A stretch of DNA of 7,375 nt from positions 1 to 7,375 of the forward strand of contig QIFF01000071.1 of NCBI GenBank assembly GCA_003230635.1, read 5' to 3'. Below, piece by piece: positions 1 to 5,285 of this stretch. The DNA comes from a bacterium. Lineage in GTDB: Bacteria; SZUA-182. The first letter of the stretch is position 1. Each line of letters begins with the position of its first letter. A program made the position numbers and the translations under genes. The notes beneath the pieces are model-generated. The model was given only the letters and a program-made list of their open reading frames with translations. It had not been told where the DNA came from and ran no database searches.

Positions 1-290
1 GCAGCGTCAATAAATTTTTTATACTGCTCGTTGGTTACTTCATATTTATCAATATAAAACTCAGGAAGATTTAGCTTGCGCCGGGGAGTGGCGTTCTCCA
101 GATATTTGACCATTCCCCCCACCTTATCACAAATTTTCGGCAACTGACCAGTATCAGCCCCCATTATAAACTCTCCTGCGGGGATTTTCACCATATCCTT
201 CAAATCTACTTTTTGCCCGGCTTGAACCGAAACACTCGCAAGAAACAAGCCCAGGATTAACATTACCATGACAAGGGGAGTTTTTCTCAT
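1..290 (-). CDS. Exported SUMF1/FGE-fold protein, third array member (5' part only)
   Basis: The gene starts with ATG at 288-290 and runs off the left edge, so only about 96 N-terminal residues are visible. They begin MRKTPLVMVMLILGLF, a signal peptide with a basic start and hydrophobic core, probably cleaved near the VQA-G stretch around residue 25. The FGE-sulfatase (SUMF1) fold then opens with MVKIPAGEFIMG, followed by ENATPRRK and FYIDKYEVTNEQYKKF, the usual N-terminal strand-and-helix signature of the family. A ribosome site (GGAG at 302-305) lies 11 bases upstream. The visible part matches the gene at 358-1149 closely, including its signal peptide, and the one at 1318-2112 less well in that segment. 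It is the most downstream visible member of a tandem array, 67 bases after its neighbour. The substrate or partner is unknown, and the C-terminal region where catalytic cysteines would lie is outside the window. Confidence 0.9.
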   Translation of the reverse strand, partial: MRKTPLVMVMLILGLFLASVSVQAGQKVDLKDMVKIPAGEFIMGADTGQLPKICDKVGGMVKYLENATPRRKLNLPEFYIDKYEVTNEQYKKFIDA

Positions 291-357
291 GGCAGTCTCA
301 TCTCCTTTATAAAATTTGTGATGGGTTTGTTTGAACACTCCTTCTTTAGGGTGCCCT

Positions 358-1149
358 TTATTTTGCCTCCTTCACACAACGAAAACCCACATTCTCATCA
401 TTGGTCTGGGGAGTAAACTTGCTGCGCACGATGGAAAGGGCATCATTTTTGAAATCCATAAAGGAGCCCCCGCGTATTACATAGCGCTCCTTGCCAAAGA
501 ACTCATCCTCATGCTTGCTGCCCGGATAGGGCAGATAGTTGTCAGAGGTCCATTCCCAGACATTGCCGGCCATATCATAGACCCCATAAGGGGATTTACC
601 CTTTTCAAATGTACCTACTGCGGTGGTGCTTCCTTTTCTGGCCTCATCCGTATTGGCACGTTTGCGCTTGTATTTATTCCCCCAGGGGAATATACGTCCA
701 TCGGTGCCGCGGGCGGCCTTTTCCCATTCCGCCTCGGTCGGCAGGCGCTTGCCCACCCATTTGGCGTAAGCCTTGGCATCCTCCATGGTCACAAAGACCA
801 CCGGGTGCTTACCCTTACCGGCGGGGATATTTCCCCCTTCCCAGTGCTCCGGCAGGGTATGCTTGGTGGCCTCTACAAATTTCTTATAATCATCGTTGGT
901 TACCTCGTACTTGTCAATATAATACCCGGGAAGATTTACCTTGCGCCGGGGAGTGGCGTTCTCTATGTACTTGACCATTCCGCCAACTTTATCAGCTATT
1001 TGTGCCAATTGATCGGGATTAGCCCCCATAATGAACTCGCCCGGGGGGACATGGACCATACCTTTTGGGGGAGTATCCGCCTCAACCAGAACTACCGAAC
1101 CTGCAACAAACAAGCTTAACATCACCATGACAAGGGGAGTTTTCTTCAT
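358..1149 (-). CDS. Exported SUMF1/FGE-fold protein, no FGE catalytic cysteines (array member 2)
   Basis: This is a 263-residue protein with a signal peptide (MKKTPLVMVMLSLFVAGSVV, likely cleaved near residue 24) and one FGE-sulfatase domain over about residues 30-260. Family landmarks are PPGEFIMG (35-42), YIDKYEVTN (77-85), GKRLPTEAEWEKAARG (133-148), IFPWGN (153-158), YDMAGNVWEWTSDN (191-204), RGGSF (226-230) and GFRC (255-258). In true formylglycine-generating enzymes two cysteines follow the GGS motif. Here the matching stretch is GGSFMDFKNDALS, with Asp and Ala in those places, and the only cysteine of the mature protein is in GFRC. It is therefore probably not a sulfatase activator but a member of the broad, often non-catalytic or repurposed superfamily. 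ATG 1147-1149 has GGAG 9 bases upstream. The core is nearly identical in DNA to the neighbour at 1318-2112. Its partner or substrate cannot be read from the sequence. Confidence 0.93.
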   Translation of the reverse strand: MKKTPLVMVMLSLFVAGSVVLVEADTPPKGMVHVPPGEFIMGANPDQLAQIADKVGGMVKYIENATPRRKVNLPGYYIDKYEVTNDDYKKFVEATKHTLPEHWEGGNIPAGKGKHPVVFVTMEDAKAYAKWVGKRLPTEAEWEKAARGTDGRIFPWGNKYKRKRANTDEARKGSTTAVGTFEKGKSPYGVYDMAGNVWEWTSDNYLPYPGSKHEDEFFGKERYVIRGGSFMDFKNDALSIVRSKFTPQTNDENVGFRCVKEAK

Positions 1150-1317
1150 GGTTCATTGCTCCTTTCTTATGGGTACCTTGAAAAATGAGAATTTTTGTTC
1201 AATATCAAGGCATGCGAAAAATTTAACCACAGGCATATGTTTAATATTCCGAGGATTAAATTTTGAGCATAACGCAGATATTGGGCGAAAAGGCCATTTT
1301 TCAAGCTGCCCTTATGT
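1150..1317. other. Spacer between SUMF1-fold genes with a hairpin
   Basis: This 168-base spacer is AT-rich and contains no plausible gene. On either strand, 1177-1211 has outer arms CCTTG/CAAGG around an inner perfect stem AAAAAT-gaga-ATTTTT (1182-1197). It lies shortly upstream of the ribosome site of the gene ending at 1149. I see no convincing -35/-10 pair here, so co-transcription with the gene at 1318-2112 is the simplest reading. The hairpin could affect message stability, but that is a guess. Confidence 0.35.
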
Positions 1318-2112
1318 TTACTTCGCATCCTTGGCACAGCGAAAACCCAGGGTTTCGTCCGCGCTGGGGGGGGTGAACTTTGAGCGCGCAGCAGTAACGG
1401 CGTCACTCTTCAAGTCATACCAGGAGCCGCCCCGCACCACAAAGCGTTCCTTGCCCCAGAACTCATCCTCATGCTTGCTGCCCGGATAGGGCAGATAGTT
1501 GTCAGAGGTCCATTCCCAGACATTACCGGCCATATCATAGACCCCATAAGGGGATTTACCCTTTTCAAAGCTGCCTACCGGGGTGGTTCCTCCCTTTCTG
1601 GCCTCGTCCGTATTGGCATGTCTGCGCTTGTACCTGTTCCCCCAGGGGAATATGCGTCCATCCGTGCCGCGAGCACCCTTTTCCCACTCAGCTTCCGTAG
1701 GCAGGCGCTTGCCGGCCCATTTGGCATAGGCCTTAGCGTCATTCATGGTTACAAAGACAACCGGGTGCTTGCCCAGACCGGCGGGGATATTTCCCCCTTC
1801 CCAATGCTCCGGCGGGGTACGCTTGGTGGCCTCCACGAACTTCTTATAATCCTCGTTGGTTACCTCGTATTTGTCAATGTAATAAGCGGGCAAGTTAACC
1901 TTGTGGGCCGGGGTGGCATTACCGTTGCGCACCACTGAACCACCCAAATCCTTAACCTTCCCCAACTGGGCATCGGTAAGCCCCATGGTAAATACCCCGG
2001 CCGGGATTAAAATCATGTTCCCATCAGCCAAGGCAACCGACGGTTTCAGCAGAAGCCAACTTCCGCTAAGCAAAAATGCGGCTAATAAAACATTTGTTCC
2101 CCTCTTGCGCAT
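1318..2112 (-). CDS. Exported SUMF1/FGE-fold protein, first gene of the array
   Basis: This is a 264-residue protein. Residues 1-29 form a signal peptide (basic MRKR start, hydrophobic core, then PSVALA before Asp30). The FGE-sulfatase domain covers about 32-260, with IPAGVFTMG (36-44), YIDKYEVTN (78-86), GKRLPTEAEWEKGARG (134-149), IFPWGN (154-159), MAGNVWEW (194-201), RGGSW (227-231) and GFRC (256-259). As in its neighbour, the two cysteines of formylglycine-generating enzymes are absent: the stretch after GGS reads WYDLKSDAVT. It carries its own start signals, with AAGGGGG upstream of ATG 2110-2112 and a consensus promoter at 2179-2207, so it is likely the first gene of an operon with the two paralogs downstream. 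The signal peptide differs from theirs while the core is almost the same. The protein is exported, and with no lipobox cysteine it is probably soluble or loosely wall-associated. Function unknown. Confidence 0.93.
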   Translation of the reverse strand: MRKRGTNVLLAAFLLSGSWLLLKPSVALADGNMILIPAGVFTMGLTDAQLGKVKDLGGSVVRNGNATPAHKVNLPAYYIDKYEVTNEDYKKFVEATKRTPPEHWEGGNIPAGLGKHPVVFVTMNDAKAYAKWAGKRLPTEAEWEKGARGTDGRIFPWGNRYKRRHANTDEARKGGTTPVGSFEKGKSPYGVYDMAGNVWEWTSDNYLPYPGSKHEDEFWGKERFVVRGGSWYDLKSDAVTAARSKFTPPSADETLGFRCAKDAK

Positions 2113-2178
2113 AAAAATATCCCCCTTCTTTAAAAGAAACCCCTCAACGACTGGCCGAACAAAGCCAACTATATAAAA

Positions 2179-2207
2179 AATCTACAACAAAAGAGATGAA
2201 CTGTCAA
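2179..2207 (-). promoter_or_regulatory. Vegetative (sigma-70/SigA type) promoter for the SUMF1-fold array
   Basis: Read on the minus strand, a perfect TTGACA (-35) at 2202-2207 is followed by exactly 17 bases and TAGATT (-10, four of six consensus bases) at 2179-2184. Transcription would begin near 2172, giving a leader of about 60 bases before ATG 2112. An overlapping AT-rich TATATAG lies just downstream. The promoter sits between proC and the array, which suggests the array is expressed independently of proC. Confidence 0.75.
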
Positions 2208-2237
2208 GGAAAAACCAGGATTTAAAAGGTCAGTCAT

Positions 2238-2278
2238 CAGTCGTCAGTCTTTGACTGTTGACTGTTGACTGACGACTG
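2238..2278. repeat. Palindromic repeat overlapping the 3' end of proC
   Basis: A perfect 12-base inverted repeat, CAGTCGTCAGTC (2238-2249) against GACTGACGACTG (2267-2278), encloses a 17-base loop that itself repeats TTGACTG units. A further CAGTCATCAG copy lies at 2231-2240. The whole is built from permutations of a CAGTC/GACTG word, typical of small intergenic palindromic repeats. It contains the stop codon of proC. As RNA it would fold into a strong hairpin followed only by a short TTTT, so it may act as a weak terminator or 3' stabiliser. Confidence 0.8.
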
Positions 2279-3092
2279 GGTTTACCCCCCCCAACTCCCG
2301 GGAACGCTGGGCAGCGGCCTGGACAGCAGCAATCAGGGCATCCCGCATGCCGCCCTCTTCCAGTGCCCGCAGCCCGGCAACGGTCGTCCCGCCGGGGGAG
2401 GAAACCATGTCCCTGAGCTTAGCCGGGTGCTCTTGTTTGTCCAATAAAAGCTTGGCAGAACCGAAGACGGTCTGGACCGCCAACTGCAAGGCCACCGTAT
2501 GACTTAACCCCAAATCTACCCCGGCGTCGGCCAGGGCCTCAATCATCACAAAGACATAGGCCGGGCCGCTGCCGCTCAGGGCGGTTACCGCATCCATCAA
2601 ACTTTCCTCTACCTCCACCACCTGCCCTACCGCCTCAAAGATGCTGCGGGCCACAGCCAAATCCTTGGGCAATAGCCCCTCGGCCCCGCAAACGGCGCTA
2701 ATCCCGGCCTGCACCAGGGCCGGGGTATTGGGCATAACCCGCACAATGCGGATATTCCCTCCCAATTTGGCTTGCAGAAAGGCAATCTTTATCCCGGCGG
2801 CAATTGAAATCACCAACTTGGAGCTATCTATCGCCGCAGCCAGCCCTGCCAGAACCTGCCCCATCACCTGGGGCTTCACCGCCAGGAGAACAATTTCCGC
2901 CTGGCGGGCGGCGTCAGCCCCGTCAGCGCTGACCGCTACGGCATAATTCTCCTGAATATAATCCCGGCGGGCGGCATTGACCTCAACAGCAGTAATCTGC
3001 TCAGGCGAAAATACTTTGGCCCCCAGCAAACCCTTGAGTAAGGCCTCGCCCATGTTGCCCGCCCCGATTAAAGCTAGTCTTTCTTTAAGCAT
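2244..3092 (-). CDS. proC: Pyrroline-5-carboxylate reductase
   Basis: ProC catalyses the last step of proline synthesis, reducing 1-pyrroline-5-carboxylate to proline with NAD(P)H in the cytoplasm. The 282-residue protein has the N-terminal Rossmann fingerprint LIGAGNMGEALLKG (8-21), AVKPQV (71-76), VMPNTPALVQAG (119-130), and the C-terminal dimer/active-site signature ALSGSGPAYVF (171-181) with SPGGTT (232-237), which is a full-length family match. ATG 3090-3092 follows an AGGAGAAAGGA ribosome site. The natural protein probably ended near RELGG (265-269). The remaining tail, ending VVSQQSTVKD, is encoded by the palindromic repeat at 2238-2278, which also provides the TGA stop. Its GC content is high (41 of 60 in the line 2521-2580), unlike the upstream HEPN gene. 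In many bacteria proC follows yggS directly; here the HEPN gene separates them. Confidence 0.97.
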   Translation of the reverse strand: MLKERLALIGAGNMGEALLKGLLGAKVFSPEQITAVEVNAARRDYIQENYAVAVSADGADAARQAEIVLLAVKPQVMGQVLAGLAAAIDSSKLVISIAAGIKIAFLQAKLGGNIRIVRVMPNTPALVQAGISAVCGAEGLLPKDLAVARSIFEAVGQVVEVEESLMDAVTALSGSGPAYVFVMIEALADAGVDLGLSHTVALQLAVQTVFGSAKLLLDKQEHPAKLRDMVSSPGGTTVAGLRALEEGGMRDALIAAVQAAAQRSRELGGVNPVVSQQSTVKD

Positions 3093-3116
3093 TTAGTTTC
3101 CTTTCTCCTATAACTT

Positions 3117-3215
3117 CCTCTCCCCTTGGGGGAGAGGACTGAGGTGAGGGGGGGGAACTTGCCAACTTTGCTCACTTTGCCCCTCACCCTAACCCTCTCC
3201 CCAGTGGGGAGAGGG
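3117..3215. repeat. Double-hairpin inverted repeat upstream of proC
   Basis: Two perfect hairpins flank a short AT-richer centre. CCTCTCCCC-ttg-GGGGAGAGG is at 3117-3137 and a 10-base stem, CCCTCTCCCC-agt-GGGGAGAGGG, is at 3193-3215. The halves are also inverted copies of each other, extending inward as GAGGTGAGGG (3141-3150) against CCCTCACCCT (3181-3190). This is the layout of a REP/MITE-like element, and the sequence resembles a CTCTCCCC-type repeat I recall from many bacterial genomes. It lies between the stop of the HEPN gene and the proC ribosome site, so on the minus-strand transcript it would separate the two messages structurally. Confidence 0.85.
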
Positions 3216-3227
3216 GATTTGATGTTT

Positions 3228-4472
3228 TTAGGTTTTACCTAAGTTTAAGTGTTTTATTTCTTTTAAAATTGCATACTCGAGTATTATCTTGCCCCAACCT
3301 AGAGACTCCTTCTGATGACTATCTAATTCTGTCACATTTCCATGTACAAGTTTCGACCTGACATCGTAAAGAACTTTGAACTGCTTCTTTATTGTTTTTC
3401 TGCCTTTTATATCACTACTAATTAGGTATGAACACCTATCGGCAAGAGTTTCAGTTAAATTGTCCTTAGTTTTATCATCACCCAATAAAGCTTCTAGGCC
3501 TATACAAACTTGCAAAAAGGCTAAGGTTTGGTTTTCTACTGTATCCGAATTAAAACGCCATTCAATAGCTGACTTCACTCGTCTCGACTCTTCTGCTTCA
3601 CACTCAATTAATTCTATCGCCTTCTTAAGAATGGCAGCTATTGCTTGTTCTGTTTTTCCGCTTTCTTTAGCCCTAGTGAGGTGGTTCCCTTCCCAATTAA
3701 AATCAATTTTATCAAGGAATTTGCTAAAATCTAGAGGGAGTTCAACATCAACCAGCTTAGGAGATTCACTTGTTTGATCTACGCTTGTCACACGGGCTTT
3801 TGGTACTTGGTGGTAATTAAGACCACTAAGCAATCCGAGGTTAGTTTTCCCACTTGGAGCCACCTTAAATAATTTTCTAAAAATACCTTGTTGAAGGAGT
3901 ATCTTGAAATTGCTGATGGCTTTCTTGAGGCTAACGCTCTCTAAACGATTCCCGCAGTAACCTGTAGGGCGTTGCCTAAAATAGACTGTATTAATTTCCA
4001 ATTTATTGCCAAAATTAAATAATCCGCTTTGGTATTCCCCCGGAATTTGTTCTGCTTCCTCAAATACATGTAGAGATATATTCTCGCTTAATTGAACACT
4101 TGTAAGGATATTTTCTGATACTTTAGCAATAGGGATATAAACATCGTATGATCTTGGAATGCTTAACAGATAATTTTTAATAGATTCCGTTAGGTTAAGT
4201 CCTTTTTCCTCTCCGAGAATATCCCAGAGGTTCCCCTCCTGTGTCTTGCCTTCCTCTGTATTCTCATTTACAACTTGATATATCAAGTTGTAAAAAATGG
4301 AGAAAACATCAGACATATTTAACCATTCTTTTTTGTGCTGCAGGATTTCCTTGCTCAGAGATTCGACATGAACTGCAAAGGATTCATATTGCGGCCAATT
4401 GTCCTTAATTTGGCAGTTCTGCAATGAACCTTTAACTTTGTTTTCTATTTTTTGGATAGCATTAGAGTGCAA
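3228..4472 (-). CDS. Apea-like HEPN-domain protein (putative RNase)
   Basis: This is a 414-residue cytoplasmic protein with no signal peptide or membrane span. The C-terminal part (about 305-405) reads as an all-helical HEPN domain of the Apea-like kind: IGLEALLG (324-331) with a conserved Glu327, then ETLADRCSYL (341-350), and VLYDVRSKLVHGN (367-379). The last contains R372-x4-H377, the R-x4-6-H signature of HEPN ribonucleases in toxins and abortive-infection proteins. The first 300 residues match nothing I recognise; they may bind a target or sensor. No ATG is in frame before residue 53. I take TTG 4470-4472, with AGAGGA 9 bases upstream. The gene begins 27 bases after yggS ends and is much poorer in GC (24/60 and 23/60 in two sampled lines) than proC (41/60), suggesting horizontal acquisition. 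RNase activity is inferred from the motif, not demonstrated; a non-catalytic RNA-binding role is the alternative. Confidence 0.8.
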   Translation of the reverse strand: MHSNAIQKIENKVKGSLQNCQIKDNWPQYESFAVHVESLSKEILQHKKEWLNMSDVFSIFYNLIYQVVNENTEEGKTQEGNLWDILGEEKGLNLTESIKNYLLSIPRSYDVYIPIAKVSENILTSVQLSENISLHVFEEAEQIPGEYQSGLFNFGNKLEINTVYFRQRPTGYCGNRLESVSLKKAISNFKILLQQGIFRKLFKVAPSGKTNLGLLSGLNYHQVPKARVTSVDQTSESPKLVDVELPLDFSKFLDKIDFNWEGNHLTRAKESGKTEQAIAAILKKAIELIECEAEESRRVKSAIEWRFNSDTVENQTLAFLQVCIGLEALLGDDKTKDNLTETLADRCSYLISSDIKGRKTIKKQFKVLYDVRSKLVHGNVTELDSHQKESLGWGKIILEYAILKEIKHLNLGKT

Positions 4473-4481
4473 TTCGGTGTT

Positions 4482-4487
4482 TCCTCT
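4482..4487 (-). promoter_or_regulatory. Ribosome binding site deciding the TTG start of the HEPN gene
   Basis: On the minus strand AGAGGA at 4482-4487 stands 9 bases before TTG 4470-4472. The only nearby ATG (in the bases just inside the gene) is out of frame and hits a stop after a few codons, so the TTG is the best-supported start. Confidence 0.55.
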
Positions 4488-4499
4488 TAAACCCTACCG

Positions 4500-5201
4500 T
4501 CAAAAATTCCTCTCCCCAAAGATGGCGCTGCCTACACGCACGAAATTTGCGCCTTCTTCAATCGCCACATCAAAATCATTACTCATGCCCATAGAAAGGT
4601 ATTTTAATCCCTCTATCCCCTGTTGAGTTAACTCTTCTTTGAGTTTGGCTAAGGCCTGAAAATAGGGGCGGCTGTCTTCAGGATTTCGACTCAGCGGGGG
4701 AATGGTCATCAAGCCGCACAGGTTTACATTTCGCAAGTCACTAACCTGCCTGGCCACTTCATAGGTTTGCTCTGGAGGCAGGCCAAACTTGCTAAGCTCT
4801 CCGCTGACGTTGACTTGTAATAATATATCAATTGTTTTACCCAGTCGGGCGGCCTGACGGTTGATTTCTTGCGCCAGTTCCAGGCTGTCCACCGAATGAA
4901 TCATTTCAAAGATGGGTAGGGCCTTTTTGACCTTGTTTTTTTGCAGGTGACCAATCAGGTGCCACCCAATCAGGTGCCACTTGACCCGCTCTCCGATCTG
5001 GGAATGCTTGGCCAGGGCTTCCTGTACGCGGTTTTCGCCGATGATTTTGACACCGGCCTCAACCCCCTCCAACACTGTCTGAGCAGGTTGGGTCTTGGTT
5101 ACCGCCACCAGTTGAATTTCTTCCAAAGAACGCCCGCTGCGGGCAGCGGCGGCGGCAATCCGTTTTTGCACTTTTTCCAGATTGGCGGCAATTGACGGCA
5201 A
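4500..5201 (-). CDS. yggS: YggS/PROSC-family pyridoxal phosphate homeostasis protein
   Basis: YggS proteins are cytoplasmic, single-domain, alanine-racemase-like barrels that bind pyridoxal 5'-phosphate and buffer its level; no catalytic reaction is firmly known. Numbered from the TTG start (233 residues), landmarks are PSIAANLEKV near the start, AVTKTQP with the PLP lysine at about 36, IGENRVQEA (54-62), a GLMTIPP strand (163-169), and SMGMSNDF plus VRVGSAIFG at the phosphate-binding end. An open frame extends upstream to GTG 5253-5255, adding 18 residues, but those are encoded by a palindromic repeat and are foreign to the family. TTG 5199-5201 has GGGAGG 5 bases upstream and gives the expected N-terminus. 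The protein carries an in-frame duplication, WHLIGWHLIG, where relatives have one WHxIG before HLQ(S/T)NK. It precedes the HEPN gene by 27 bases and, beyond that, proC. Confidence 0.93.
   Translation of the reverse strand: MPSIAANLEKVQKRIAAAAARSGRSLEEIQLVAVTKTQPAQTVLEGVEAGVKIIGENRVQEALAKHSQIGERVKWHLIGWHLIGHLQKNKVKKALPIFEMIHSVDSLELAQEINRQAARLGKTIDILLQVNVSGELSKFGLPPEQTYEVARQVSDLRNVNLCGLMTIPPLSRNPEDSRPYFQALAKLKEELTQQGIEGLKYLSMGMSNDFDVAIEEGANFVRVGSAIFGERNF
4951..4980. repeat. Exact 15-base tandem duplication inside yggS
   Basis: CCAATCAGGTGCCAC occurs twice head to tail, at 4951-4965 and 4966-4980, with no mismatch. On the coding strand it doubles the five residues WHLIG. The unit length is a multiple of three, so the frame is kept. 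Confidence 0.95.
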
Positions 5202-5206
5202 ACCAG

Positions 5207-5212
5207 CCTCCC
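5207..5212 (-). promoter_or_regulatory. Ribosome binding site deciding the yggS start
   Basis: GGGAGG on the minus strand, within an AAAAGGGAGG run, lies 5 bases before TTG 5199-5201. The alternative GTG at 5253-5255 falls in the palindromic repeat and has no such site, which favours the shorter protein. Confidence 0.6.
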
Positions 5213-5223
5213 TTTTGTCTTCT

Positions 5224-5275
5224 GGAGTAGGGGCTTTAGCCCCGTGAAAGGACACGAGCCTAAAGGCTCTACTCC
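5224..5275. repeat. Compact cruciform-type palindromic repeat
   Basis: The outer arms GGAGTAG (5224-5230) and CTACTCC (5269-5275) are perfect inverted copies. They enclose two further hairpins, GGGGCTTTAGCCCC (5230-5243) and GAGCC-TAAA-GGCTC (5256-5269), separated by GTG...CAC. The whole 52 bases can fold as a three- or four-way junction. It fills most of the gap between the MEMO-AMMECR1 stop and the yggS ribosome site. No open frame or protein of its own is present, so it is probably a non-autonomous repeat element. Confidence 0.85.
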
Positions 5276-5285
5276 TCTATCTTTC

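Noticed and set aside
344..360. TTTAGGGTGCC shared between 345-360 and the terminator at 7132-7158
   Set aside because: The match is only about 10-12 bases, and at 345-360 it lacks the second arm and a T run on the transcribed strand, so it is probably chance.
331..1119. Long plus-strand open frame opposite the array member at 358-1149
   Set aside because: It mirrors the minus-strand gene, has no ribosome site and no family motif; a similar shadow occurs opposite the paralog at 1318-2112, as expected from shared coding sequence.
358..2112. SUMF1-fold array as targets of a diversity-generating retroelement
   Set aside because: Variable proteins of such systems share this fold and vary at the C-terminus, as these do. 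But there is no reverse transcriptase or template repeat in the window, and the differences (for example Leu/Val and Phe/Trp) are not confined to adenine-rich codons.
2238..3215. Repeats as a CRISPR array
   Set aside because: Units are palindromic, of unequal length, unevenly spaced and unrelated to each other, with no regular spacers.
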